Shown here: positions 28,087 through 39,793 of the stretch, piece by piece
Position numbering within the stretch: position 1 is the stretch's first letter
Layout: each line of letters opens with the position of its first letter
Assembly (NCBI GenBank): GCA_001898225.1
Contig: MKTJ01000029.1
Location: forward strand, 42,756 to 106,755
Source of the DNA: Chloroflexi bacterium 54-19
GTDB taxonomy: Bacteria; Chloroflexota; Chloroflexia; Chloroheliales; Chloroheliaceae
Direction: 5' to 3'
Length of the DNA stretch: 64,000 nt
Made by a program: the position numbers and the translations under genes
The notes under the pieces: generated by a model
The model's database searches: none
Told to the model about the DNA's origin: nothing
Seen by the model: the letters and a program-made list of their open reading frames with translations, nothing else

Positions 28087-29439
28087 TTATTGGCCGCGCT
28101 TAATCCTGCCAAAGAAATCAGGCGCGCCGACCTGGCCTCCCTTTAGCGACAGTTCGAGGCCATCCAGGTCCGGCAGGGCGGATTTGGAATAGGCCCGGCA
28201 GAGGGGCGCGCCGGGAGATAAAGGGTAGACCACGGTCATGGCAAAGAGGCCGAGTTGCTGCACGACATAGCTTGAAGTGTCGCCCCCGGCCACACAGATG
28301 CGCCGGACTGCCGTCTTTTCGAGTAAATTCCGCAGCAGTTGGCCCTGCGCGATACCCAGTCTCCGCCCCAGGCCGGTTTGTCCCGGTTCCAGGGAATTTA
28401 GCGAGGACAGGGCCGGGTCGCCGGGACCGCGCGCCGAGTAGAAAAGAGGGCTTGCCCCCGCGTCCAGGATTGCCGCGCCTTGGCGGGCCATTTCCTCGCT
28501 TTCCGAGCGGGCGGTCTGCGGGTCGAGCAGGCGAGGTACATCCAACCTGATACTTTGAAAACCGTTGGCCTCGGCCCAGGCAATCTGGGCGGCGGTCACC
28601 GGGGAAGCGCTACCCGACATCACGATTATTTTTCCGGCGTAACCAGGCGGCTCGAAAAATGGCGCGTCCTGGGCTATAACCTGCTCCCGCCACCACCCCG
28701 CCAGGGCTGTTTCGAGTCCCTGTGAACCGACCGCGAATAACGGCTTTCGCCGGGCCTGTTCCCAGAGTAAGCGGCCAATCTTTAGCAAGTGGCTCTCGTC
28801 AAGGGTATCGAACAGGATAACCTCGTTGTCAGCCCGGCGCAACTCAGCCAGCTGCTCTTCCAGCGCCGCGTCAGGTCCGGCCAGTTGCAACACGTCCACC
28901 AGGGCAATACGGCGCGAGGTTTGCCGGGCCAGGTGAAGCCGCAAATCGCTTTCGTCCATCGGCGTAACCGGGTGGTGGCGCATGGTCAGGTGGCGGTCCA
29001 GCCGGAAGGTTTCGTCACCTACCGTGGCAAAGAGGTTGCCAAAAAGCACGTAGCGCTTGAAACCGGGCGCGCCGATGACCACCGGGACGAAAGCCGGGTC
29101 GAAAGTGCGCCAGCCTATATCGATAGCCCGGCCAATGCTGCCTACCCCGGGCGACGAGTCGAAGGTCGAGCAAACTTTATAATGGCAGATTGGGGCTCCC
29201 AACCGTTTGAGGGCCGCGAAAATGGGCGGCAGGGCTTCTTCCATCTCCGCCAGGTTCATCGAACGGCTGGTCCCGGCGACACCGACCGCTTTAACTCCGG
29301 GAAACCGGGCCGCTACCAACTCAGGGTCGGGTGGTTCCAGGAACAGGACTGCCGGGACACCGCCGAGGGCCAATTCTTCCAGGGCGGCGGTAGAACCGGT
29401 GAAATCGTCCCCGTAATAGGTCAGCAGCAGTTCGCTCAC
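28087..29439 (-). CDS. DUF1537 four-carbon acid sugar kinase (OiaK/OtnK-like)
   Basis: ATP-dependent kinase of oxidised sugar acids. The 450 residues show the two-domain layout: N-terminal substrate domain with YYGDDFTGSTAAL and KVCSTFDSSPGVGSIG, and C-terminal nucleotide domain with VAGGDTSSYVVQQLG, SPGAPLCRAYS and the end motif LSLKGGQVGAPDFFG. The GTG start overlaps the upstream stop as GTGA, so translation is coupled to the RuBisCO-like gene. In characterised systems this pairing phosphorylates 3-oxo-isoapionate before an RLP acts (OiaK with OiaX or OiaT). 3-oxo-tetronate (OtnK) is the alternative substrate. The exact substrate here is inference. Confidence 0.88.
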   Translation of the reverse strand: MSELLLTYYGDDFTGSTAALEELALGGVPAVLFLEPPDPELVAARFPGVKAVGVAGTSRSMNLAEMEEALPPIFAALKRLGAPICHYKVCSTFDSSPGVGSIGRAIDIGWRTFDPAFVPVVIGAPGFKRYVLFGNLFATVGDETFRLDRHLTMRHHPVTPMDESDLRLHLARQTSRRIALVDVLQLAGPDAALEEQLAELRRADNEVILFDTLDESHLLKIGRLLWEQARRKPLFAVGSQGLETALAGWWREQVIAQDAPFFEPPGYAGKIIVMSGSASPVTAAQIAWAEANGFQSIRLDVPRLLDPQTARSESEEMARQGAAILDAGASPLFYSARGPGDPALSSLNSLEPGQTGLGRRLGIAQGQLLRNLLEKTAVRRICVAGGDTSSYVVQQLGLFAMTVVYPLSPGAPLCRAYSKSALPDLDGLELSLKGGQVGAPDFFGRIKRGQ

Positions 29440-30701
29440 GCCTTACCAAACTTCTCTAACGCCTGACCTAAAGCGGTATGAGTGGCGGCGTATTCGCCCA
29501 GTTCAATCCCACTGGCGGCAGCTTCCCAGGCTTCCCGCAGACTGGCAACCCCACCCGCCGGGCCGCCGGGATGGGCCATAATCCCGCCCCCGGCCATAAA
29601 AAGAAAATCCTTGCTGCCCAGGGCGGTGTAGGTGTCCGGCACCTGGGCGGCGGTCTGACCGGACGAGAAGACCGGCATTACGGTATAACCACCCAGCAAA
29701 GGGGTCAGGCATTCCCTGGCGGAGGCAATTACCGATTCGTCCGACTCCACGAACTTGTTGCGCAACCCATTGACGTGCAGGTGGTCCACCCCGGCTACCC
29801 GCCAGAACTTTTGAAAGGCCCGGTAGTCCATGCCCAAAAGGGGATGGCGGGAGAGGCCACCCCAACCGTTGCGGTGGCCGTGAACCGGCAGTTGGCTGTA
29901 ACGGCACAACTGGATAACCCCGGCCAGCCCAACCGAAATCAGGTTGACCATCACGCAGGTGCCCCCGGCCTTCAAGACGGTATCGTGGTGGCGGAGCATC
30001 CGGTCGAGGTCGTCGCTGATATTGAAAGCGTACATCACTTTTTTACCGGTGCGTTCGGCATGGGCATTGATGACCGCCATCACCGCCGCCACCCGCTCCT
30101 CAATCGGGGAGTAGGCCGGGCTGGCAATCAACTCATCATCCTTGATAAAGTCCACCCCGGCTTCGACCAATTCCGCCACCAGTTCGGCGGTCTGGGCGGG
30201 GGATAGCCCCACACTCGGCTTGATAATAGTGCCGAAAAGAGGCCGGTCGTAGACCCCGGTCAGCTTGCGGGTGCCTTCGACCCCGAACTGCGGCCCCGGA
30301 TAGTCCTCTACGAAGCTTTCCGGTAGTGTCAGGTCGACCATGCGCAGACCGGAGAGAGGAGCCAGTTCGAAAAGGTTCCCGGCCACCGTGGTCATTAGCT
30401 GCGAAAGCGACGACCCCACGTTCAGGGCCGGAAAAGAGATGACAACCTCGGCCCGGCGGTAGCAAGGAGAAGCGGACGCACCTTTGGGCGGGCGCGAACC
30501 GGGCAAGGAAGGAGCAGGTGTTTCGTCCAGCAGAGTTACCCGCTCCACCCGCCCGGCGTGGAGGGCGCGGAGTTCTTCCGTTTCACCCGGCACGGCCACG
30601 AACGTACCGCTCGATTGTTCACCCGCCATCACCTCGGCTATCTGGGCGGGTTCGTGCGCGGTTTCAATCAGGTAGGTGGCTTCAAAACGTTCAGCAGTCA
30701 T
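29436..30701 (-). CDS. RuBisCO-like protein (form IV large-subunit homologue)
   Basis: A 421-residue protein, shorter than true RuBisCO. Most active-site positions are retained: K161 (RuBisCO K175), K187-D189-E190 in VDFIKDDE (the carbamylated K201 triad), H276-R277 (H294-R295), H309 (H327), K316 (K334), S347 (S379), the 371-373 Gly run, N109 (N123), E28 and T33. T173 is replaced by Ile159 and K177 by Ser163. No phosphoribulokinase is nearby. Coupling to a DUF1537 kinase points to 3-oxo-isoapionate-4-phosphate decarboxylation or transcarboxylation (OiaX or OiaT type), not carbon fixation. It begins 29 bp after the GH127 gene. Confidence 0.9.
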   Translation of the reverse strand: MTAERFEATYLIETAHEPAQIAEVMAGEQSSGTFVAVPGETEELRALHAGRVERVTLLDETPAPSLPGSRPPKGASASPCYRRAEVVISFPALNVGSSLSQLMTTVAGNLFELAPLSGLRMVDLTLPESFVEDYPGPQFGVEGTRKLTGVYDRPLFGTIIKPSVGLSPAQTAELVAELVEAGVDFIKDDELIASPAYSPIEERVAAVMAVINAHAERTGKKVMYAFNISDDLDRMLRHHDTVLKAGGTCVMVNLISVGLAGVIQLCRYSQLPVHGHRNGWGGLSRHPLLGMDYRAFQKFWRVAGVDHLHVNGLRNKFVESDESVIASARECLTPLLGGYTVMPVFSSGQTAAQVPDTYTALGSKDFLFMAGGGIMAHPGGPAGGVASLREAWEAAASGIELGEYAATHTALGQALEKFGKA

Positions 30702-30729
30702 AATTGAGTTGTCCTTCTTCGCCTTTCAC

Positions 30730-32697
30730 TTACCAGACCAACGGCAGCCAGACCGTCATTTCCGATTTACCGCGATTAGCCCAGGCATAATAAGGAACCA
30801 TTTTAATATCAATCTCGCTCAAAGAAGCCGTCCGCAGCCCTCGCAGGAAGGGCTGGACTTTTCCGCGCTGTTCGGGAACCATCCTGGCCCGGCCTTCCAG
30901 GGCTACCACGCCCTCTAAAGGTCCGTCCGGCGAGTTGACAGGTTGCGGGTGGAATGCTATATCACGCGGCATAAAGACTTCGGAGGGACGCACGTTCGTG
31001 TCAAGATCCGGCGATTCAAGACAGTAGACCACCGGCCCGCGCATTACCGCAACGTGATTGCGGGTTTCCTCGACTAAAGGGTGCGCTTCCAGCAGCCGCA
31101 CCGGCAGGGGCAAATCCAACTCGACGGTATCCCCGGCGGACCACTTCCGTAGCAACTTGAAATACTGTCCGGGCACCGGATTCGGGCTAACAACCTCGCC
31201 ATTAACCCGAACGGTCACACCCTCGGCCCAACCGGGTATCCGCAATAGCAGGCCGAATTCCCCGGTAGGCCCTTCATTTACGGTTATTTTAACGGCCCCG
31301 TCCCAGGGATAATTGGTCTCCAGGGTCAATTTGAGGGGTTCGCCGTTGAGCAGAACTGTTTCCAGGGTATTGCTGCCGTACAGGTTGACCCAGACCCCTT
31401 CATCCGAGAGGGAGTAGGCGTAGCCGCCAACCTCGGCCAGGGTCCGCACGATATTGGGCGGGCAACAAAAGCAACTGATGTAATGTTCCCGCTGGCGGGA
31501 CCAGCGCAATTCGAAAGGCAGGTCGTCCACCTGGCGCAGCGTATTGGTATAGAAAAAACTCTTGCCGTCCAGGCCGATGCTGGACAGGGCGCTGTTATAC
31601 AGCACCAGTTCCAGAATATCGGCAAAACGGGCTTCCCCGGTAATGTTAAGCATGCGCCAGTTCCAGAGCATGTTCCCGATGTTAGCGCAGGTTTCGTTAT
31701 AAGCGGTGACGTTGGGCAACTGGTATTCTCGCCCGTAGGACTGGTGGACGCGAGTGATAGTGGCCTGGTCAGGCGAACCATCGGGGGAAGCGCCATCGTA
31801 AAGAGCGCCGCAGCCGCCCGTTATGTACATCTTCTCGTAGACGACATTTTCCCAGAGCTTTTCGAGCGTTGCCAGTAACGAGGCGTCACCCGTTTCGGCG
31901 TAAACATCGGCCACCCCGGCGTAAAGATAATTAGCCCGGACCGCATGGCCCGCCGCCGTGGTCTGCTGGCGGAACGGAAGGCGATCCTGGTTGTCGTCCC
32001 CGCCTCCGGTGACGAGGTCGCGGATTTCAACCAGGTTCTGGCCCAGTTCGAGATAGCGGCGGTCGTGGGTGGTCCGGTAGAGTTCAATCACTGCCATATA
32101 ATGGGAAGGACAGATGGCATTGCGGGCCAGTTCGGAGGCCGCTTCGATGTAAAAGCGATAGAGGTAGTCCGCGGCTTTCTTCGCGAGGGCTAAAAGGCTC
32201 TCTTTGCCGGTAGCGCGATAGTGAAGGCAGGCCGTTGTTATGAGATGGCCCATGTTGTAAGTCTCGAAATCGAGCCGCTCCCCGAACTCCTGGGCGGCTA
32301 TCCGGCCCTGGCGCTGTTTAATCAAGACGGGTGTATGGATATAGCCGTCCTCACGCTGGACCCGGCCAAGCAAATCAATCAGTTCGTCCATCAACCGGTC
32401 AAGATTTTCGTCCTTTGTAACGGCGTAGACGGCGACCACCCCTTCCAGCCATTTGTAGAAATCGCCGTCCTGCCACTGCGGCCCGGCATGGTTGCCTTCT
32501 TTTTCACCCGCGGCAATCTGGAAATTGGCAAGACCGTGGCTGAGGTCGTCATCCTGCCAGACCTGCCACATATTTGGAACCATCACATCGCAGCAGCGTT
32601 GGAAATGGTCGTGCCAGAAGCCCTCGGTCCAACGGACCGCGCCGAGCGGGACGCCCCGCAACCGGGCGTAAGGACTGGAAGAAGTGTCTGTAAGCAT
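30730..32697 (-). CDS. GH127 family beta-L-arabinofuranosidase-like enzyme
   Basis: A 655-residue GH127 (DUF1680) glycosidase. The family prototype, Bifidobacterium HypBA1, uses a zinc-bound cysteine nucleophile. The corresponding ligands are here: E335 and C337 in NETCANIG, and C409, C411 and C412 in SCFCCPPN. The N-terminus has the alpha/alpha barrel start (FWHDHFQRCCDVMVPNMWQ) and the C-terminus is beta-rich. No signal peptide is seen, so it probably acts inside the cell on imported oligosaccharides. It lies 35 bp after the GH2 gene and 29 bp before the RuBisCO-like gene, within one operon. Confidence 0.9.
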   Translation of the reverse strand: MLTDTSSSPYARLRGVPLGAVRWTEGFWHDHFQRCCDVMVPNMWQVWQDDDLSHGLANFQIAAGEKEGNHAGPQWQDGDFYKWLEGVVAVYAVTKDENLDRLMDELIDLLGRVQREDGYIHTPVLIKQRQGRIAAQEFGERLDFETYNMGHLITTACLHYRATGKESLLALAKKAADYLYRFYIEAASELARNAICPSHYMAVIELYRTTHDRRYLELGQNLVEIRDLVTGGGDDNQDRLPFRQQTTAAGHAVRANYLYAGVADVYAETGDASLLATLEKLWENVVYEKMYITGGCGALYDGASPDGSPDQATITRVHQSYGREYQLPNVTAYNETCANIGNMLWNWRMLNITGEARFADILELVLYNSALSSIGLDGKSFFYTNTLRQVDDLPFELRWSRQREHYISCFCCPPNIVRTLAEVGGYAYSLSDEGVWVNLYGSNTLETVLLNGEPLKLTLETNYPWDGAVKITVNEGPTGEFGLLLRIPGWAEGVTVRVNGEVVSPNPVPGQYFKLLRKWSAGDTVELDLPLPVRLLEAHPLVEETRNHVAVMRGPVVYCLESPDLDTNVRPSEVFMPRDIAFHPQPVNSPDGPLEGVVALEGRARMVPEQRGKVQPFLRGLRTASLSEIDIKMVPYYAWANRGKSEMTVWLPLVW

Positions 32698-32732
32698 CTG
32701 CGCTTTCTTTTTCTTAGTTTTTGTTTCTACTC

Positions 32733-36026
<3,294 letters not shown>

Positions 36027-36055
36027 ATTATATCCGCAGGTGAACATACTGTCAA
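36027..36055 (-). promoter_or_regulatory. Perfect sigma70 consensus promoter of glycosidase/RLP operon
   Basis: On the minus strand TTGACA (36055-36050) and TATAAT (36032-36027) are separated by exactly 17 bp, matching consensus at all twelve positions. It would start a leader of about 120 nt before the GH2 ATG at 35897. Confidence 0.88.
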
Positions 36056-36299
36056 CGGATTGTTTTTAACTTTTCATTCTCAAACATCTTTACAAAACCT
36101 GGGCTGGCATTCAGAAGTAGGGTTTGTTGCATCAACTTACGCTGGACCGGAAAGGCGTGGTAGTTTTACTGGCCAGCATCAAGATAGGTAAATCGGCATT
36201 GATAGCTTTTTAACCATAATGGTGGGTAAAGTTATTTGATAGATGGAGGGGATATGTAGATTAAAAGGAAGGTTTTGCACAAATAGGCTGAAACAAAAC

Positions 36300-36445
36300 C
36301 AAAGGCCCGCTTGCCGGTAAAGTCACCAGAATAACCGGGGCCGGAAGCGGGTTCAGGCAAGTCCCCTACGCCTGGCGTGAACCGGGAAAGAGCCAGCCTG
36401 AAGCCGGTAGGCCGGACCTTCCCCGCGCCCAACACCGTGTGAAAA
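36300..36445. other. GC-rich structured intergenic block, unassigned
   Basis: Between the glycosidase promoter and the esterase gene lies a GC-rich stretch unlike the AT-rich flanks. It holds several nested complementary segments: CCGGT...ACCGG near 36313-36341, GGTTCAGGC with GCCTGGCGTGAACC near 36352-36385, and an AGCC/GGCT-rich part beyond. It is not coding in either strand by codon pattern. It could be a structured RNA or the remnant of a mobile RNA; I could not match it to a known riboswitch. Confidence 0.4.
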
Positions 36446-36493
36446 GTGGAGTATTCCGGCCTTCTTCGACTTAAAAACTAGCGAGCCTGAGGT

Positions 36494-37126
36494 TTACAGG
36501 GCCTCGACAGCGCGTAGCCATGTCCGGGCAATCAAAGCGTGTCCTGCCGGGGACGGATGAACGCCGTCCGGAGTCCAATAGGCGGCATCCTGGGTTTTTA
36601 ACGCCTCGGTAAAGATTTTATCGAGCGGCAGCAAAATGGCCTGGTATTCCTCCGCCAGTTTATGGACCACCTCAATTTTGGGGTCGAGGTCTTCTCGCCA
36701 GGTCTTGCGGTCCGCCGGGTAAGGCAAAACAAAAGGCTCGGCCATAATCAGGCGGCTGTCCAGGTTGGTTTTAATGGCTTCCAAAATCGCCCGGTAATTA
36801 TCCTCAAAGGTTTTGGTCGAGGTCGGGTCGCCACTGTCATAACGCCGCCAGGTGTCGTTGATACCGATTAAAATCGAAACCCAATCGGGCTTTAAATTGA
36901 GGCAATCGGCCTTCCAGCGCGCCCGCAGGTCAGCGGCCCGGTTGCCGCCAATGCCCCGGTTGAGAAACTTTACATTCAACTCGGGGTGGCTAGCCCCAAA
37001 CCAGGCCCCGGCCAGCAGAGCATAACCGCTCCCCAGGTTGGCAGGGTCGGCCCGGTTCCGCCCGGCATCGGTAATACTATCGCCCTGGAAAAGTACGGTT
37101 GAATTAGCCTTAATAAGAGGAGTCAT
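36494..37126 (-). CDS. SGNH/GDSL-family hydrolase (probable carbohydrate esterase)
   Basis: A 210-residue SGNH hydrolase. Block I is LFQGDSITDAGR (Ser17 nucleophile), block II NRGIGGNRAADL, block III IGINDTWRR, and block V DGVHPSPAGH (catalytic Asp and His). No signal peptide is evident, suggesting cytoplasmic deacetylation of an oligosaccharide, in keeping with the neighbouring glycosidases. AAAGGAAAA lies just before the ATG. It is on the same strand as the glycosidase operon but separated by 600 bp with that operon's own promoter. Confidence 0.88.
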   Translation of the reverse strand: MTPLIKANSTVLFQGDSITDAGRNRADPANLGSGYALLAGAWFGASHPELNVKFLNRGIGGNRAADLRARWKADCLNLKPDWVSILIGINDTWRRYDSGDPTSTKTFEDNYRAILEAIKTNLDSRLIMAEPFVLPYPADRKTWREDLDPKIEVVHKLAEEYQAILLPLDKIFTEALKTQDAAYWTPDGVHPSPAGHALIARTWLRAVEAL

Positions 37127-37194
37127 TATTTTCCTTTGCTTCTTAAACCAGTTAATCCCAATAAATTAAATTCCAAATTCCCGGTCCCACTCTT

Positions 37195-37265
37195 ATAGCG
37201 TTTCTTATTCTAACATTTCCGGCTGAGATGGGCTAAACCCGGCTTTGTGAAATTCTAAACGCTAT
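37195..37265. promoter_or_regulatory. Spaced 9-bp inverted repeat between divergent genes
   Basis: ATAGCGTTT (37195-37203) and its exact complement AAACGCTAT (37257-37265) are 53 bp apart, in the control region between the esterase (-) and the MFS gene (+). The spacing would suit a looping regulator; this is only a suggestion. Confidence 0.35.
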
Positions 37266-37384
37266 CGAGTGAACCAAATTGTAAACCATATAAACCGGCC
37301 AGTTTTAGGTGATAAAGCCAAACTGTGTTATTATTCCTCCATTACCAAACCTGAATCTGACTCAAAAGGACTACCCGCCCAACC

Positions 37385-38617
37385 ATGGAACTGAAAGAGA
37401 TTACCACCGGCAGGCGTGAAAACGGAGGCTCGCCCATTTTTACGCTGCAAAGGGTTCAAATCGGCCTTATCTTTGCGGCCTACCTGTTCGTAGGTCTGAA
37501 CAGCGGCGCTTTTGGGGTAATTTTGCCCTATTTAAGCAACACCTACGGCCTGGATAAAGGTACGACCGGACTGTTATTCCTGGCCGGGTCAGGCGGCTAT
37601 GTAATGGCCGCCTTTGTAAGTAGCTGGCTGTCGTTACGGCTGGGGCTGCGCTACTTTATCGTAGTCGGGCTGGGCCTGTTCTGTCTTGGCAGTTTTACGA
37701 TGGGCATCCAGGCCCCCTTTCTGCTGGTGCTGGTGGCCCGACTCTTATTGGGGTTGGCGATGGCAACCCTCGAAACGGGCGGCAACTTCTACGTGACGGC
37801 CTTACCCCGCAACACAGCCCTTTTGAACTATCTGCACGCCCTGTTCGGGGCCGGGGCTTTACTCGGTCCGATTGTGGCAACTTTATTAGTCGGGTGGGGC
37901 TGGCAGTTGGTCTTCTGGCTCTGGCTAATCCTGGGCAGTTTACTGGTGCTGGGCTTCTTTATCGCCTTCCGGCGTTTGCCCCCGGCGGTCGAGTTGGCCC
38001 CGGTCCATCCCGATAATCCGGGAGCCGGGGGTCTCATGTGGAAGACCATGCAGTTGAGCGTGGTCTGGTGGGCCGTGCTTTTCCTGCTGCTGTACGTGGG
38101 CGGCGAGAGCAGCGTGGGAAGCTGGACTTACACCTATCTCAGCCAGGGTCAGCACCTCGAAACAGTCCTGGCGGGTGGGCTCGTCAGCGTCTACTGGCTG
38201 GGCCTGACGTTAGGACGGCTGGCGATGGGCTGGGCGACCGGCCGGATGCATCTTTCAGACCGGTTTATGCTGCTGGGCTGCGTGGTAGGTTCGGGATTTG
38301 GCATCCTGCTTATCTGGGGCGGGGCAAACCAACCCTTCGTAGTCGGCCTGGGGCTGCTCATCACCGGTTTTTTCTACGGCCCTATCTACCCGACCACCCT
38401 GGCTTTAATCTCTCGCATAATTGCCCCGGTCTTTGTCCCCAGCATGATTGCCCTGCTGACCAGCCTGAGTATCCTGGGAATTGCGGTCTTCCCCTGGCTG
38501 GCCGGGGTCCTGTTCGACCAGGCTGGTTTAGGGATTTTTGCGCCTTACAACCTGGTCCTGGGCGGCACCATGTTGATAAGTGGATTAATTTTGCTGCGAA
38601 AAAAGCATGTTATTTGA
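37385..38617 (+). CDS. MFS transporter, possibly sugar permease
   Basis: A 410-residue twelve-span major facilitator. The N-terminus has NSGAFGVILPYLSNTYGLDKGTTGLLF, followed by a loop with SLRLGLRYF; the second half has LGLTLGRLAMGWATGRM. The spacing is that of FucP-like and other sugar or small-solute MFS proteins. Its position beside an esterase and the glycosidase/RLP operon makes uptake of a plant-derived sugar plausible, but that is only context. It has its own promoter region. The end is a short basic tail (LRKKHVI). Confidence 0.82.
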   Translation: MELKEITTGRRENGGSPIFTLQRVQIGLIFAAYLFVGLNSGAFGVILPYLSNTYGLDKGTTGLLFLAGSGGYVMAAFVSSWLSLRLGLRYFIVVGLGLFCLGSFTMGIQAPFLLVLVARLLLGLAMATLETGGNFYVTALPRNTALLNYLHALFGAGALLGPIVATLLVGWGWQLVFWLWLILGSLLVLGFFIAFRRLPPAVELAPVHPDNPGAGGLMWKTMQLSVVWWAVLFLLLYVGGESSVGSWTYTYLSQGQHLETVLAGGLVSVYWLGLTLGRLAMGWATGRMHLSDRFMLLGCVVGSGFGILLIWGGANQPFVVGLGLLITGFFYGPIYPTTLALISRIIAPVFVPSMIALLTSLSILGIAVFPWLAGVLFDQAGLGIFAPYNLVLGGTMLISGLILLRKKHVI

Positions 38618-38701
38618 CCCGATTTTAGGGGTAGCTTTTATCGGTCCTTTATGTTATAACTGAGTAAACGGGCAAATGTATTTAGCGGAGCAGTTTACTA
38701 T

Positions 38702-39241
38702 ATGTACGACCTGACAGGTTTTGCTAACCGCAAAGGTAGAAGTTCCATCAAACATGAGAGAGCTTACCTGGCGGCAAAAACTTTGATTGGCTATTTCGGG
38801 TTACACAAGAACCCCTGGAATATAGTCGATGTCGGCCAGCTTTTAGAGAACTACGATTTGCGATTCCTGGACCTTCCCGAAGCCATCTGGGGTTTCACGC
38901 TGCTCCTTGACGATACCGCTACGACAATTGCCATCAACCAGAATTTGACGCCTGAACAAAGCCGCTATGTCGCGGTCCACGAAATCGGCCATATTGCTTG
39001 CGGCCATCCCAACCAGTTCCACAACTGTTTACAGGAGGAATGGCACCAGACCCAGGAGGAGTTCGAAGCCAACATCGTAGCCGCCTTTCTCTTGATTCCT
39101 CACACATTTATGGAAACCACCCTGACCCCCAACAATTCACCTCTGAGCGATGACGAGGTCGAAGAAATCGCCATGCACTACATGGTTCCACCCGACCTGG
39201 TAATCCTCCGCCAGGAACTATATAACCTCGTAAATTACTAA
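38702..39241 (+). CDS. ImmA/IrrE-family metallopeptidase
   Basis: A 179-residue zinc metallopeptidase domain. HEIGH at residues 93-97 supplies two zinc ligands and the catalytic Glu; the downstream EFEANIVAAFLLIP block (E122) supplies the third ligand, the classic ImmA/IrrE arrangement. Relatives cleave repressors during stress responses or activate integrative elements. Here there is no adjacent XRE repressor or mobile-element gene, so the target is unknown. It begins 84 bp after the MFS gene. Confidence 0.85.
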   Translation: MYDLTGFANRKGRSSIKHERAYLAAKTLIGYFGLHKNPWNIVDVGQLLENYDLRFLDLPEAIWGFTLLLDDTATTIAINQNLTPEQSRYVAVHEIGHIACGHPNQFHNCLQEEWHQTQEEFEANIVAAFLLIPHTFMETTLTPNNSPLSDDEVEEIAMHYMVPPDLVILRQELYNLVNY

Positions 39242-39348
39242 ATCCTCCCCTGGTTATGGTCCCCACCTATTCGATTCTCTAGCTGTTTTCCTCAACTTTC
39301 TCAAAGAAAACCGCCTTATTCCAACGTCAGCCAAAGCTTTTCACCCTA

Positions 39349-39581
39349 TCATTCTGAGCGTAACGAAGCAGTCGCACTGCACACTCAAAGGACATCTAAG
39401 CCACTTTGGCATAACGCAAGATCCCCGACTCTTCTAGCCCGAATTGGGTCAGGTCAAAACCTGAAACTGCCTGAGATGCGGGACAGGTGGTGTCTTTTCG
39501 TAACGCCATCGGCGCGAGATTCCGTAAGCCGCCGTTTGATAGTGGGAGGTCTTCTTTCTAGAAGCGGCTTACGGAATGACA
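39349..39581. repeat. Dispersed TCATTCTGAGC...GGAATGACA element
   Basis: Occupies most of the 550-bp gene-free gap 39242-39793. Its left end is TCATTCTGAGCG and its right end GGAATGACA. Inside is a perfect 14-bp inverted repeat (ATTCCGTAAGCCGC at 39519-39532 and 39564-39577) with a 31-nt loop. It has no open frame of note and looks like a non-autonomous or REP-type repeat related to those at 27991 and 61234. Confidence 0.65.
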
Positions 39582-39728
39582 TGCCAAGGGCTATTTTTAA
39601 ATGAGGAAGCCATATTGATGGGCAGAGCTTCATTTTATCGAAACTTTCCTTGAGGGTAAGGCACTATTGTAGTATTTTTTTGATAGAACCTTTGCTCGAA
39701 CGAAATACACAAAAAACTCAACCATGCA

Positions 39729-39767
39729 AAAAGCGCAATTTTCCCCGTAAAAGGTAATTGCGCTTTT
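39729..39767. terminator. Terminator of the polysaccharide operon
   Basis: AAAAGCGCAATT (39729-39740) and its perfect complement (39756-39767) form a strong hairpin with A and T runs on the two sides. It lies 26 bp beyond the stop of the last minus-strand gene (39794). Confidence 0.85.
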
Positions 39768-39793
39768 CTTGAAAAATTCAAAGTTGGACGAGG

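Noticed and set aside
29436..30701. True RuBisCO for CO2 fixation
   Set aside because: The protein is short (421 residues), T173 and K177 equivalents are changed, no small subunit or phosphoribulokinase is near, and the coupled gene is a sugar-acid kinase.
36300..36445. Cobalamin or similar riboswitch
   Set aside because: I could not line up the conserved core boxes on either strand, so it stays an unassigned structured block.
38702..39581. Remnant of an integrative element with ImmA-type protease
   Set aside because: No integrase, att-like direct repeat or tRNA is present; only the protease and a REP-like repeat support it.
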